This document shows, in pieces, positions 33,610-43,615 of a DNA stretch of 64,000 nt (its first letter is position 1; each line of letters begins with the position of its first letter). Position numbers and translations under genes: made by a program. Source of the DNA: Aeromonas tecta (GTDB lineage: Bacteria; Pseudomonadota; Gammaproteobacteria; Enterobacterales; Aeromonadaceae); assembly GCF_000820185.1 (NCBI RefSeq), contig NZ_CDCA01000036.1:62786-126785 (forward strand), written 5' to 3'. The notes beneath the pieces are model-generated. The model saw only the letters and a list, made by a program, of their open reading frames with translations, searched no databases and was not told the origin of the DNA.

Positions 33610-35475
33610 ATGTCTACACCCCTGATCCATACCCAGATCGACCGGCGTGACGGTGATGATGTCTGGTTCCGCTTCAGCCTGAGCCAGCTGCCGGCCACCC
33701 CCTGGAAGCTGCACTTCTGCCTGGCCCGTCACATAGACCCGACTTCGGTCGAGGGCGGCGAGCTGGAGCGCCAGAGCGGCAGCTACAAGGTGCTTGTCCC
33801 TTTGGACGGCGCCGACGAGCTGCGTTTTTGCTGCCGCAACACCCCCATCAAACGCTACTCCGATCTGCCGCAGGGCTTCTTCCTGAGCCTGACCGAGAGC
33901 AGCGGCGCCCCCCAGTTGCTGCCGGTCACCCTGGCCGGCCAGCAGCTCGATCTGCCACCGCTTCAGCACGCCACGCCGGAGCTGCCCGAGGTCGAACCGG
34001 TCAACGGGCTGGTGCCCCTGCCAGCCAATATAGTGCTGACCGAGGGCAACTTCCGGCTGGCGGAGCGGGCCCATGTCAGTGGCCCGGGTTCACTGACCGG
34101 CCTGCTGGCCCATTTCAACGAGCTGACCAGCCTGGCGCTGGCGCAAGATCACGACGCCGAGATCCGGCTGCTTGAGGCTCCCCTCCCCCCCGAGGCCTAT
34201 CAACTTTCCATCACGCCGACAGGGATCGTCATTCAGGCCGCTGGGGAAGCGGGCTGGCGCCATGGTCTGGTGAGCCTGGCCCAGTGGGCCTTGCAACATG
34301 GCGAGAGCCTGCCCTGCCTCGAGCTGACGGACGCGCCGCGTTTTGGCTTTCGCGGCATCTTCCTCGACTGCGCCCGCCACTTCCACTCCATCGCCACCAT
34401 CAAGCGGCTGCTCAAGCAGATGAGCCTCTACAAGTTCAACCGCTTCCATTGGCACCTGACCGATGACGAAGGCTGGCGTCTGGAGATCAAGGCCTTCCCC
34501 CAGCTGACCGAAGTGGCGGCCTGGCGCGGTCATGGTCTGGCGGTCGGCCCCCAGCTCAGCGGCGGCGCCGAGCCTTATGGCGGCTACTACACCCAGAGCG
34601 AGGTGCGCGAGCTGGTGGCGTACGCCGCCGGCCTTGGCATCAGCATCATCCCGGAAATAGACATCCCCGGTCACTGCCATGCGGCCATCAAGGCGCTGCC
34701 GGGGTTGTTGCAAGAAGAGGCGGATCACTCCCGCTACCTGTCGGTGCAATATTTTGACGACAACGTGCTCAACCCCGCCCTGCCCGGCACCTATGAATTC
34801 CTGAACAAGGTGATGGACGAGGTGTGCGAGCTGTTCCCGGGGGAGCAGGTTCACATGGGCGGGGATGAGGTGCCCAACGGCGTCTGGACCGACAGCCCCG
34901 CCTGCCAGCAACTGATGCAGCGAGAGGGCTATCAGGATTGCCGGGAACTGCAGGGCCACCTGCTGCGCCACTGCCAGCAATACCTGGCGGCCAGGGGCAA
35001 GAAGATGCTGGGTTGGGAGGAGATACTGCACGGCGACAAGGTGAGCCGGGATGCCACCATCTTCGCCTGGACCAATTTCCAGGCCGGGCTCGATGCCGCG
35101 ACCGCGGGCTATCCCGTGGTGATGGCGCCGGCCCAGCAACTCTATCTGGATCAGGCCTATAACCAGGACATCCACGAGCCCGGTCTCTACTGGGCCGGCC
35201 CCGTCAGCCTGGAGCAGGTCTACGCCTGCGATCCGGCCCCCATCGATTTCCATGCCAACGATAACATCCTGGGGGTGCTCAGCCCCTTATGGTCGGAACT
35301 GGTGACCTCTCGTGACCGTCTCGACTATATGTTGTTCCCGCGCCTGTTGGCCACGGCCGAGGTGGCCTGGAGTGCTCCCGCCCGCAAGGACTGGGAGCAG
35401 TTCGTCGCCCGTCTGCCTGGTCAGTTGCAGATCCTCGATCAGTTGCAGGTGCGTTACCGGGTGCCGCAGAGGTAG
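33610..35475 (+). CDS. GH20 beta-N-acetylhexosaminidase
   Basis: 621 residues. N-terminal beta domain, a GH20b-like domain, then the catalytic barrel from about residue 240 (RFGFRGIFLDCARHFHSIAT; FHWHLTDDEGWRLEIKAFP). The catalytic Asp-Glu pair is D419-E420 in HMGGDEVPNGVW. No signal peptide, so it cleaves imported chito-oligosaccharides to GlcNAc in the cytoplasm. AGAGGAA precedes ATG 33610. Last gene of the operon. The GH94 chitobiose phosphorylase that follows in Vibrio is absent. Confidence 0.92.
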   Translation: MSTPLIHTQIDRRDGDDVWFRFSLSQLPATPWKLHFCLARHIDPTSVEGGELERQSGSYKVLVPLDGADELRFCCRNTPIKRYSDLPQGFFLSLTESSGAPQLLPVTLAGQQLDLPPLQHATPELPEVEPVNGLVPLPANIVLTEGNFRLAERAHVSGPGSLTGLLAHFNELTSLALAQDHDAEIRLLEAPLPPEAYQLSITPTGIVIQAAGEAGWRHGLVSLAQWALQHGESLPCLELTDAPRFGFRGIFLDCARHFHSIATIKRLLKQMSLYKFNRFHWHLTDDEGWRLEIKAFPQLTEVAAWRGHGLAVGPQLSGGAEPYGGYYTQSEVRELVAYAAGLGISIIPEIDIPGHCHAAIKALPGLLQEEADHSRYLSVQYFDDNVLNPALPGTYEFLNKVMDEVCELFPGEQVHMGGDEVPNGVWTDSPACQQLMQREGYQDCRELQGHLLRHCQQYLAARGKKMLGWEEILHGDKVSRDATIFAWTNFQAGLDAATAGYPVVMAPAQQLYLDQAYNQDIHEPGLYWAGPVSLEQVYACDPAPIDFHANDNILGVLSPLWSELVTSRDRLDYMLFPRLLATAEVAWSAPARKDWEQFVARLPGQLQILDQLQVRYRVPQR

Positions 35476-35493
35476 TGTTGTCTTTCTCTTTTT

Positions 35494-35518
35494 GGCGACC
35501 TTTTGGTCGCCATTTTTT
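35494..35518 (+). terminator. Terminator of the chito-oligosaccharide operon
   Basis: GGCGACC/GGTCGCC stem with a TTTT loop followed by seven T residues, 19 nt after the GH20 stop. Confidence 0.9.
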
Positions 35519-35675
35519 TACCATCAAACAACAAAAATCCAACCTAGCCCCTACTTTTCATCCGCCTTTATTGGCAAAATAAGGCCCCCGATGAGGCCAG
35601 GCGAAGCGCACAACGTCGATGCCCCATCCGGCTCAACCACAATAACAATCAGCACGAACATCGGAGCTTATCAGT

Positions 35676-37229
35676 ATGGCCAGCAGAGACGTCCAGACAC
35701 AGGACAGCGAAGTGGAGTTCCCTGCCGACGTACAGTTGGTCTCGACCACAGACCTGCGTGGCGTCATCACCTATGCCAACCCCGCCTTCTGCCAGATCGC
35801 CGGCTACCGGGTCGATGAACTGGTCGGCCAGAACCATAACCTGGTGCGCCACCCCGACATGCCCAAGGCGGCCTTTGCCGATCTGTGGGATCGTCTCAAG
35901 GAGGGTAATCCCTGGCGCGGCATCGTGAAAAACCGTTGCAAGGATGGTCGCCACTACTGGGTCGATGCCTATGTAACCCCCATCTACGAGCACGGCAAGA
36001 TCAGCGGCTACCAGTCGGTGCGCTGCAAGCCCGAGCCCCAGATCAAGCAGGTAGCGAACCAGACCTATCAGGCCCTGCTCAAGGTCGAACGGGGCGGAGC
36101 CAGCAAGCTGCCCTCCCTGCGCCGCTTCAGACCGGTGGCGCTAAGCCTGCTGCTGTTGGCCATGCTCGGCTGGGCACTCCTGTCTCAGGGCGCCATGACG
36201 GCGCTACTGATGTTGCTGCCCCTGCTGCTCATCACCGGCGCTTACTGGCGCGAGCTCATCTCCCTGCCGCGCTACCTCAAACAGCTCGGCCAGCAATATG
36301 ACAGCCTGACCCGGCTGGTCTACTCGGGGGATGCGCCTGGCGCCATCGCCGATTTCCACTTGAAGATGCTGCAGGCCCGCATTCGCACCGTACTGGGCCG
36401 GGTCAACGACGCCACCCATCCCCTGCAGACCCTGGCGACCGACTTGAAAGACTCCTCTCATCAGGCCTTCCTCGACATCAACGAGCAGGATGCCCAGACC
36501 CAGCAGATGGCCGCCGCCATGACCCAGATGGCCAGCACGGCTCACGAGATAGCACGCAACATTCAGGATACCAACGGTCAGGTGACGGAGGCGCGCAGCA
36601 GCTGCCAGCACACGGTGCAGCAGCTGGATCAGACCGAGCAGCAGATGGAGCAGCTGGCCAGGCAGGCCGAGCAGGCCTTCCACTCCGCGGTGGAACTGGC
36701 CAGCGAATCGGAGCGGATCGGCAGCCTGATGGGCGAGATCCAGGGCATAGCCGCGCAGACCAATCTGCTGGCGCTCAATGCCGCCATCGAGGCGGCGCGG
36801 GCGGGTGAGCAGGGTCGCGGCTTTGCGGTGGTGGCCGACGAGGTGCGTACCCTGTCGACCCGCACCCACAAGGCGACCGAGCAGATCCAGGGCAGCATCC
36901 ACCAGATCCAGCAGACCCTGGGCCGCTGGCAGGGGATGATGCAGGAGAACCTGGCACAGACCCGCGAGTGCGCCGAGATGACCCGCCAGGGTTCGGGCAA
37001 CCTGCACCTGGTGCTGGGGGAGATAGAACAGGTCACCGAGTTCTCCACCCAGATAGCCGCCGCCGCCGAACAGCAGCAGGCGGTGGTGGAGGAGATCAGT
37101 CGCAACATTCACCAGATCTCCCAGTACTCCCGCGCCAACAGCCAGAAGATGCAGGCGGTGGACGACTCCAGCCAGGAGCTGCTAAAGCGCGCCAGCGAGC
37201 TCAGGGGGCTGAGCCAGACCTTTGGCTGA
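35676..37229 (+). CDS. Aer-like PAS-domain methyl-accepting chemotaxis protein
   Basis: 517 residues. N-terminal PAS domain (about 20-130: [40 protein letters not shown]), two closely spaced transmembrane helices (about 152-192), then the cytoplasmic signalling domain with hairpin tip [20 protein letters not shown] near residue 365. No periplasmic sensor domain: the layout of Aer redox/aerotaxis receptors. Its separate location is usual for receptors. Confidence 0.92.
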   Translation: MASRDVQTQDSEVEFPADVQLVSTTDLRGVITYANPAFCQIAGYRVDELVGQNHNLVRHPDMPKAAFADLWDRLKEGNPWRGIVKNRCKDGRHYWVDAYVTPIYEHGKISGYQSVRCKPEPQIKQVANQTYQALLKVERGGASKLPSLRRFRPVALSLLLLAMLGWALLSQGAMTALLMLLPLLLITGAYWRELISLPRYLKQLGQQYDSLTRLVYSGDAPGAIADFHLKMLQARIRTVLGRVNDATHPLQTLATDLKDSSHQAFLDINEQDAQTQQMAAAMTQMASTAHEIARNIQDTNGQVTEARSSCQHTVQQLDQTEQQMEQLARQAEQAFHSAVELASESERIGSLMGEIQGIAAQTNLLALNAAIEAARAGEQGRGFAVVADEVRTLSTRTHKATEQIQGSIHQIQQTLGRWQGMMQENLAQTRECAEMTRQGSGNLHLVLGEIEQVTEFSTQIAAAAEQQQAVVEEISRNIHQISQYSRANSQKMQAVDDSSQELLKRASELRGLSQTFG

Positions 37230-37247
37230 TCCAGTTGCCCCTGATAC

Positions 37248-37276
37248 AGCAGAAGCGCCACAATGGCGCTTCTGCT
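37248..37276 (+). terminator. Hairpin after the chemoreceptor gene
   Basis: Perfect 13-bp stem AGCAGAAGCGCCA/TGGCGCTTCTGCT with a CAA loop, 18 nt past the stop. No strong T-run follows, so it may be only partly terminating before the atl gene. Confidence 0.6.
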
Positions 37277-37298
37277 GCTTCTGAAGAGGGTTTGACTC

Positions 37299-37652
37299 AT
37301 GATGATGGATCCCCCGGCTAACCTGAACAAGGTCGCGCGCATCGAGGCGATCCTGGCGCTTATCCCGGCCGGTCGCGTGGTGAGCTATGGCCAGGTCGCC
37401 GATTTGGCAGGCCTGCCCGGTCGGGCGCGACTGGTCGGCAAGGTGCTGCGGGAGACCGACAAGACGCTGCCCTGGCATAGAGTGCTGGGCGCTGGCGGCA
37501 CCATCTCACTGCCCAAGGGCTCGGCTGGGTTTGATGAACAGACGGGGCGGTTACAGGAAGAGGGGGTGCCGGTGGTCGGCGGGCGGGTCAAGATGCGGGA
37601 GTGGCAGTGGCAGCCCGACTTGGCCGAGCTGCTTTATCTGATCCCTTTCTAG
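37299..37652 (+). CDS. atl: Alkyltransferase-like protein (Atl), MGMT homologue without the active-site Cys
   Basis: 117 residues. DNA-binding part (IPAGRVVSYGQVADLAGLPG, RARLVGKVLRETDKTLPWHRV). The position of the reactive Cys of O6-alkylguanine transferases (PCHRV) is occupied by Trp (PWHRV), the Atl hallmark. Such proteins bind O6-alkylguanine and hand the lesion to nucleotide excision repair. ATG 37299 has GAGGG upstream; two further ATGs follow directly. Confidence 0.92.
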   Translation: MMMDPPANLNKVARIEAILALIPAGRVVSYGQVADLAGLPGRARLVGKVLRETDKTLPWHRVLGAGGTISLPKGSAGFDEQTGRLQEEGVPVVGGRVKMREWQWQPDLAELLYLIPF

Positions 37653-37678
37653 GGGCTCCTTTGCCGACGGCTCCCATG

Positions 37679-37849
37679 CTAGTCACTGAGGAGTGGGCCC
37701 AGGATCTCGTCGCTTCGCACCTGCACCGGGATGGTTTCATCTTCCCGTTGCAGCAATACCAGCAGACTCTGCTTGTCCACTTCCAGCACGTAGGCCGTTC
37801 CTTCTCGCGTCAGGCAGGTCATGCCTGGCCGGATTTCGTGTATCTCCAT
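37679..37849 (-). CDS. Small unknown protein, 56 residues
   Basis: Begins MEIHEIRPGMTCLTREGTAY after a strong GGAGG 6 nt upstream of ATG 37849; a longer frame to 37945 lacks a ribosome site and contains the topA terminator. Beta-rich composition (AYVLEVDKQSLLVLL, ETIPVQVRSDEILG) suggests a small SH3/KOW-like barrel. I recognise no family. Downstream of topA on the same strand but beyond its terminator. Confidence 0.65.
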   Translation of the reverse strand: MEIHEIRPGMTCLTREGTAYVLEVDKQSLLVLLQREDETIPVQVRSDEILGPLLSD

Positions 37850-37911
37850 GACAACCTCCGTGTCTTGCGCTGCCATCCATGCAGCCTCTTCAGTATATCG
37901 CCATCTCCCAA

Positions 37912-37934
37912 TAAAAAGGCCCCTGTGCGGGGCC
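37912..37934 (-). terminator. topA terminator
   Basis: On the minus strand GGCCCC/GGGGCC stem followed by TTTTTAT, 29 nt after the topA stop. Confidence 0.85.
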
Positions 37935-37963
37935 TCTTTCGTCATTGTGTGAGCAATGGCAAG

Positions 37964-40585
37964 TCAGGATTTCTTGGCTTTGGCCAGGCTCTCCTGCCAT
38001 TTTCCGTTGTCGTAGTGGGCGGTCCAGCCCGTTGCCTTGCCGTTGACCTCGGTCATCACGTACTGCTCCTTGGTCTTACGACTGAAGCGCACCACGGATG
38101 CGTTACCGTCAGGATCTGACGCCGGGGCATCGGCCAGGTACTGATGCTTGGGCGAGAGCCGGTCACGGAAACGCTTGAGCTCCTCAACCAGTGGCGCACG
38201 AGTCTCACGGGATTTCGGGAAGTTGCTGGCGGCGAGGAACAGGCCGGCGGCGCCGTCACGCAGCACGAAGTGCGCATCGGACTGGGTGCATTTGAGCTCT
38301 GGCAACGGCACCGGATCTTCCTTCGGTGGCGCGATATCACCGTTTTTGAGGATCTTGCGGGTGTTCTTGCAGGTCTCGTTGGTGCAGCCCATGTACTTGC
38401 CGAAACGGCCGTTCTTGAGCTGCATCTCGCTGCCACAACGGTCGCAATCGATGCTCGGCCCTTCATAGCCCTTGAGCTTGAACTGACCCTGTTCGATTTC
38501 GTAACCGTCGCAGTCGGGGTTGCGGCCACAGACGTGCAGCTTGCGGCTATCGTCGATGATGTAGGCATCCATGGCGGTGCCACAGATGGTGCAGCGGTGC
38601 TTGGCACGCAGCGCCTCGGTTTCGGCCTCGTCACCGTCGGTGGCGGAGACAAACTCGTCGGCGCTGACCAGGTTGATGGTCTTCTTGCAGCGCTCTTTCG
38701 GTGGCAGCGCATAGCCGGAACAACCGAGGAAGACGCCGGTGGTGGCGGTACGGATCCCCATCTTGCGGCCGCAATCCGGGCAGTCGATGTCGGTCAGCAC
38801 CATCTGATTGGAACGCATGCCTCCCTCTTCCGCCGGCTTGTCGGCCTGCTCCAGCTCCTGGGTAAACTCGGCGTAGAAGGCGTCGAGCACCTTCTTCCAC
38901 TCCAGGCTGCCTTCGGCGACGGCATCGAGCTTGTCTTCCATCTTGGCGGTGAACTCGTAGTTCATCAGCTCGACGAAGTTCTCCACCAGACGGTCGGTGA
39001 CGATCTCACCCATCTTCTCGGCGAAGAAGCGGCGGCTCTCGACCCGCACGTAACCCCGGTCCACGATGGTGGAGATGATGGAGGCATAGGTAGACGGGCG
39101 GCCGATGCCACGTTTTTCCAGCTCGCGTACCAGCGCCGCTTCGGTGAAGCGGGCGGGCGGCTTGGTGAAGTGCTGACGGGGATCCAGCTTGACCAGTTTC
39201 AGGATCTCGCCAACTGTCACCGCCGGCAGCTGGTTGTCTTCGCCCTTGCGACCCATGGGTGGCAGCGCCTTGGTCCAACCGGCGAAGCGCAGGGTGCGGC
39301 CACGGGCCTTGAGCTCGAACTCGCCGGCCTTGACGGTCAGGGTGGAGGAGTCGTACTGAGCCGGGGTCATCTGACAGGCGACGAACTGACGCCAGATGAG
39401 CTCATAGAGCCGCATTGCGTCCGGCTCCATCCCTTCCAGCAGCTCGGCGGTAACCAGCACGCTGGAGGGACGGATCGCCTCGTGCGCTTCCTGGGCACCG
39501 GCCTTGGAGCCATAGAGTATCGGTTCGGCGGGCAGGTAAGCCGCGCCATACTGCTCACCGATGTATTCACGCACCGCCTCGACCGCCTCTTTGCTGAGGT
39601 TAGTGGAGTCGGTACGCATGTAGGTGATGTAACCCGCTTCATACAGGCGCTGAGCCATCATCATGGTCTTCTTCACCCCGAAGCTCAGCCGGGTAGAGGC
39701 CGCCTGTTGCAAGGTGGAGGTGATAAAGGGCGCAGACGGCTTGGAGCCGGTCGGCTTGTCTTCCCGGTTCACTACTTTGTAGTCGACCCCTTCCAGGGCG
39801 GCCACGGCGGCGAAGGTCTCGGCCTGGGTGACCGGCTTGAAGTCGGCGCCGTTACGGCTGACCACTTCCATGCGCAGGTCGGCGTTGTCGCCGGTCAGCA
39901 GATCGGCGTTGAGATCCCAGAACTCCACCGGTACGAACGCCTTGATCTCGCGCTCTTTATCGACGATGAGGCGCACCGCAACGGACTGTACCCGACCGGC
40001 GGAGAGACCGCGGGCCAGCTTCTTCCACAGCAGCGGGGAGACCATGTAACCCACCACCCGATCGAGGAAGCGACGGGCCTGCTGGGCATTGACGCGATGG
40101 ATGTTCAGCTCGGACGGCTGGGCGAAGGCTTCCTGGATCGCGGTCTTGGTGATCTCGTTGAACACCACCCGCTTGTAGCGGCTGTCGTCACCGCCAATGA
40201 TCTCGCGCAGGTGCCAGGCTATCGCCTCTCCCTCTCTATCCAAGTCGGTTGCGAGATAGATGGTGTCAGCCTTGGCGGCCAGACTCTGCAACTCGCTGAC
40301 CACTTTTTCCTTGCCGGGCAAAATCTGGTAGTTGGCCTGCCAGCCTGCGGTCGGATTGATCCCCATCCTGGAGAACAGGGCGTTGCGATCCTTGGCAGCC
40401 TTCTCGGATTCGCTGAGCTTGATGCCGCGAATGACAGGTTTTTTGGGCTCATTGCTGGCACTGCCGCTGGTCGGCAGGTCGCGAATATGACCGACGCTGG
40501 ATTTCACCACGTAGTCCTTGCCCAAATATTTGTTGATAGTCTTGGCCTTGGCCGGAGACTCCACTATGACCAGTGATTTGCCCAT
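37964..40585 (-). CDS. topA: DNA topoisomerase I
   Basis: 873 residues, removing negative supercoils. TOPRIM domain at the start ([20 protein letters not shown]), [15 protein letters not shown], and the catalytic Tyr in [13 protein letters not shown]. Three C-terminal tetracysteine zinc ribbons (CPDCGRKMG...; [11 protein letters not shown]...; [11 protein letters not shown]...) and further C-terminal domains follow. Start ATG 40585 gives the canonical N-terminus; the frame is open further upstream to 40708 but without homology. Confidence 0.98.
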   Translation of the reverse strand: MGKSLVIVESPAKAKTINKYLGKDYVVKSSVGHIRDLPTSGSASNEPKKPVIRGIKLSESEKAAKDRNALFSRMGINPTAGWQANYQILPGKEKVVSELQSLAAKADTIYLATDLDREGEAIAWHLREIIGGDDSRYKRVVFNEITKTAIQEAFAQPSELNIHRVNAQQARRFLDRVVGYMVSPLLWKKLARGLSAGRVQSVAVRLIVDKEREIKAFVPVEFWDLNADLLTGDNADLRMEVVSRNGADFKPVTQAETFAAVAALEGVDYKVVNREDKPTGSKPSAPFITSTLQQAASTRLSFGVKKTMMMAQRLYEAGYITYMRTDSTNLSKEAVEAVREYIGEQYGAAYLPAEPILYGSKAGAQEAHEAIRPSSVLVTAELLEGMEPDAMRLYELIWRQFVACQMTPAQYDSSTLTVKAGEFELKARGRTLRFAGWTKALPPMGRKGEDNQLPAVTVGEILKLVKLDPRQHFTKPPARFTEAALVRELEKRGIGRPSTYASIISTIVDRGYVRVESRRFFAEKMGEIVTDRLVENFVELMNYEFTAKMEDKLDAVAEGSLEWKKVLDAFYAEFTQELEQADKPAEEGGMRSNQMVLTDIDCPDCGRKMGIRTATTGVFLGCSGYALPPKERCKKTINLVSADEFVSATDGDEAETEALRAKHRCTICGTAMDAYIIDDSRKLHVCGRNPDCDGYEIEQGQFKLKGYEGPSIDCDRCGSEMQLKNGRFGKYMGCTNETCKNTRKILKNGDIAPPKEDPVPLPELKCTQSDAHFVLRDGAAGLFLAASNFPKSRETRAPLVEELKRFRDRLSPKHQYLADAPASDPDGNASVVRFSRKTKEQYVMTEVNGKATGWTAHYDNGKWQESLAKAKKS

Positions 40586-40946
40586 GCTGTAACTATTATC
40601 CTCATTGCACCCGTCGGGGTTGGTGTGCGGTTTTGTGGGGCTGTATAAGAGATTTGACGCTAAAAAGCAATCTTGGAGGCAAATTTGCTTGACCAGCCCG
40701 CACCGCATTGTCTCTTTATTTATTAATGCGAAGCCTGTGCGCGGGAAGCAACCGCTTTTTTGTTTTTATGCTATATCCCCCCCTTTTTTAGATTGGAAGT
40801 GACATATCCAACCGCCCTTGTTACATAAAAAACCAGCTTAGTTATCAGCTTGTTACGAAGCATGAAATCTCTTTATAATGGCCACATACCGCAGCTTTGT
40901 GCGCGGAAGGAACCGCTCTCCCTATAAAAATCGAAAGGATGTCATC
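40586..40946. promoter_or_regulatory. topA-astB divergent intergenic region with a direct repeat
   Basis: 361 nt between divergent genes, AT-richer than its surroundings. Two related blocks lie at about 40708-40760 and 40866-40920: both contain tctctttat and then tgtgcgcgg(g/a)aag(c/g)aaccgct, about 160 nt apart. The second copy directly precedes the astB ribosome site. It may be a duplicated promoter/leader segment. No RNA family is recognised. Confidence 0.6.
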
Positions 40947-42284
40947 ATGAAGCACTTCGAGGTCAACTTCGACGGTCTGGTCGGCCCCACCCACAACTAT
41001 GCCGGCCTCTCCTATGGCAACGTGGCCTCCCAGAGCAACGCCAAGGAAGCGTCCAATCCCAAGGAAGCCGCCAAGCAGGGTCTGCGCAAGATGAAGGCGC
41101 TGACCGAGCTCGGCATGGTGCAAGGGGTGCTGGCCCCCCAGGAGCGGCCCGATCTCGCCACCCTGCGTCGCCTCGGTTTTACCGGCTCAGATGCCAGCGT
41201 CTTGGCTCAGGCTGCCAAACAGGCCCCCGCCGTGCTGGCCGCCTGCTTCTCCGCCTCCAGCATGTGGACCGCCAACGCCGCCACCGTCTCGCCGAGCGCC
41301 GATACCCAGGATGGCCGCATTCACTTTACCCCCGCCAACCTGACCAACAAGTTCCACCGCTCCCTCGAGCCCGAGGTAACGGGTCGCATCCTGCGCGCCG
41401 TGTTCAATAACGATCGCCACTTCAGCCACCACCAGCATCTGCCGGAAAACGATCACTTCGGTGACGAGGGCGCCGCCAACCACACCCGGTTGTGCCGCGC
41501 CTACGGTGAGGCCGGGGTCGAGTTGTTTGTCTATGGCCGCAGCGCCTTCGACGTCTCCCAGCCCGCCCCCAAGCGCTACCCGGCCCGTCAGACCCTGGAA
41601 GCGAGCCAGGCTATCGCCCGCCTGCACGGCCTAGGGGATGAAAGCGCCGTCTTTATCCAGCAGAACCCGGATGTGATCGATCAGGGGGTGTTCCACAACG
41701 ATGTGATCGCAGTGGGCAACCAGAACGTCTTGTTCTTCCACCAGCAAGCCTTCCTCAACACCGCCTCGGCGCTGGCGGAAGTGTGCGCCAAGTTCGGTGA
41801 GGGGGAGCTGCACTTTATCGAGGTGCCGACCGCCGAGGTGTCGGTGCAGGATGCGGTGAAGTCCTATCTGTTCAACACCCAGATCCTGACCCTGCCGAGC
41901 GGCGAGATGGCGATCATCGCCCCGACCGAGTGCCGTGACAATCCGGCAGTATCCGCCTACCTGGCCAAGCTGGTGGCCCTAGGCACCCCGATCAAGGGGG
42001 TGCATTTCATGGACGTGAAGCAGAGCATGCGCAACGGCGGCGGCCCCGCCTGCCTGCGGCTACGAGTCGCCATGAACGACGCCGAACTCGCGGCGGTCAA
42101 CCCGGCCTGCCTCATCAACGATGGTCAGTTTGCCCGGCTGGATCAGTGGGTGGATAAACACTACCGCGACAGCCTGGCGCTGGACGATCTGCGCGATCCG
42201 GCCCTGGTGCTGGAGACCCGTACCGCACTGGACGAGCTGACCCAGATCCTGAAATTGGGCTCCGTTTATCCCTTCCAACGCTAA
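40947..42284 (+). CDS. astB: N-succinylarginine dihydrolase
   Basis: 445 residues; second step of the arginine succinyltransferase (AST) pathway, converting succinylarginine to succinylornithine, CO2 and ammonia. Typical [20 protein letters not shown] start, [13 protein letters not shown], and C-terminal [17 protein letters not shown] with the active-site Cys. ATG 40947 follows GAAAGGAT. The other ast genes are not in the window. Confidence 0.96.
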   Translation: MKHFEVNFDGLVGPTHNYAGLSYGNVASQSNAKEASNPKEAAKQGLRKMKALTELGMVQGVLAPQERPDLATLRRLGFTGSDASVLAQAAKQAPAVLAACFSASSMWTANAATVSPSADTQDGRIHFTPANLTNKFHRSLEPEVTGRILRAVFNNDRHFSHHQHLPENDHFGDEGAANHTRLCRAYGEAGVELFVYGRSAFDVSQPAPKRYPARQTLEASQAIARLHGLGDESAVFIQQNPDVIDQGVFHNDVIAVGNQNVLFFHQQAFLNTASALAEVCAKFGEGELHFIEVPTAEVSVQDAVKSYLFNTQILTLPSGEMAIIAPTECRDNPAVSAYLAKLVALGTPIKGVHFMDVKQSMRNGGGPACLRLRVAMNDAELAAVNPACLINDGQFARLDQWVDKHYRDSLALDDLRDPALVLETRTALDELTQILKLGSVYPFQR

Positions 42285-42322
42285 GAGTGTTAATAACGGC
42301 GCAACCGTGATTTCGCCATAGA

Positions 42323-42349
42323 AAAGGCCGGACTTAGTCCGGCCTTTTT
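42323..42349. terminator. Bidirectional terminator between astB and sohB
   Basis: AAAGGCCGGAC/GTCCGGCCTTT stem with a TTA loop, flanked by A and T runs; it serves convergent astB and sohB. Confidence 0.9.
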
Positions 42350-42374
42350 CATTTCAACGAGCAGATCCTGGCAG

Positions 42375-43382
42375 TTACCGCCAGGAGCTCTGTTGCCACA
42401 ACCGACCAAGCCCCGCTTCCAGCGCCTGGGCGCCCTGCTGGCCCAGCCTCTGGGTCAGGCTCTTGGGTTTGCGGTAGCTGATGCCTATCACCTTGTGGTG
42501 GCTGGATTGGGCCAGCAGGTACTCATCGCTGGTGCAGAGCGTATCCACCAGCCCCAGGCTCTTGGCCTGGCTCGCCAGCCAATGCTCGCCCGTGGTGACC
42601 TGATCGATGTCGAGGCTGGGTCTGTGCTCAGCCACGAATGCCTTGAAGCTGTCGTGGATGGCGCCGAGCTCCTCACGGAACTTCTCCCGGCCCAGATCAT
42701 CGTTCTCACCAAACATGGTGATGGTGCGCTTGTACTGGCCCGCGGTGTGCATCTCGAACTCGATATCGTGCTTTTTGAGCAGCTTGTTGAAGTTGGGCAA
42801 CTGGGCAATCACCCCGATGGAGCCGACGATGGCGAAGGGGGCTGCCAGGATCTGATCCGCCACGCAGGCCATCATGTAACCGCCGCTCGCCGCCACCTTG
42901 TCGATGGCCACGGTCAGCTTGATGTCCCGATCGCGCAGGCGTTGCAGCTGGGATGCTGCGAGGCCATAGCCATGCACCACGCCGCCGCCGGACTCGAGCC
43001 GCAGCAGCACCTCATCGCCGGGCTGGGCGACGCCTATCACAGCGCTCACCTCTTCCCGCAGGGAACTCACCTCTTTGGCGTCCATGCTGCCGTGAAAATC
43101 GATCACAAACAGGCGGCTGCGCTCGTCCTCTGCCTTGGCGCGCGCCTTGTGCTCGGCCTTGCGTGCCTTCTCGAGCTGCTTGCGCTGCGCCTTGCCGGCC
43201 AGCGCTGCCTGCAGCTGATCCCGTCCCCGCTCCAGCTCGCTGGAGAGATCGGTCACCACCAGCTCCCCCTTGCGAGCCTTGGGCTGACGGCTGCTGACCA
43301 GCATCAGGATGACGGCGCCGATGGCCAGCAGGAAGGTGAGAGTCTTGGCCAGAAACAGGCCGTATTCGGTCAAAAATGCCAC
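42375..43382 (-). CDS. sohB: SohB, S49-family inner-membrane peptidase
   Basis: 335 residues starting with GTG 43382 (GGAGC upstream). N-terminal helix (LFLAKTLTFLLAIGAVILML), a Lys/Arg/Ala-rich coiled segment, then a ClpP-like S49 domain with LRLESGGGVVHGYG, the catalytic Ser in AIVGSIGVIAQLPN, and the Lys region AAGQYKRTITMFG. In E. coli SohB suppresses degP loss. Divergent from yciK. Confidence 0.93.
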   Translation of the reverse strand: MAFLTEYGLFLAKTLTFLLAIGAVILMLVSSRQPKARKGELVVTDLSSELERGRDQLQAALAGKAQRKQLEKARKAEHKARAKAEDERSRLFVIDFHGSMDAKEVSSLREEVSAVIGVAQPGDEVLLRLESGGGVVHGYGLAASQLQRLRDRDIKLTVAIDKVAASGGYMMACVADQILAAPFAIVGSIGVIAQLPNFNKLLKKHDIEFEMHTAGQYKRTITMFGENDDLGREKFREELGAIHDSFKAFVAEHRPSLDIDQVTTGEHWLASQAKSLGLVDTLCTSDEYLLAQSSHHKVIGISYRKPKSLTQRLGQQGAQALEAGLGRLWQQSSWR

Positions 43383-43615
43383 GTGAAGCTCCGCTCAATG
43401 TTCGACTATGGGTCGGTTTTTTCACATTCTATGGAGTTTGCAGTGCGTGCGCAAAAACTCTGTCGCCGGGCCGGATAAAACCGCATCAGCAGTCACAACC
43501 CCTCTATTTTCTTCACATTTTTGCCGTCTCATACTGGTCAAGGGCGGGGCCGGATCAGTACACTGCCGTTTCGTTACTGCGCACCTATGCCACGAATTTG
43601 TTAACAGGAGTCCAC

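Noticed and set aside
35540..35675. sigma-28 promoter upstream of the Aer-like receptor
   Set aside because: A GCCCCCGAT-like -10 is visible, but no TAAA -35 sits at the correct distance; not strong enough to report.
38144..40576. 810-codon open frame antisense to topA
   Set aside because: It mirrors topA codon structure in a GC-rich genome; composition is His/Gly/Leu-rich with no recognisable domain, whereas topA on the other strand has all its motifs.
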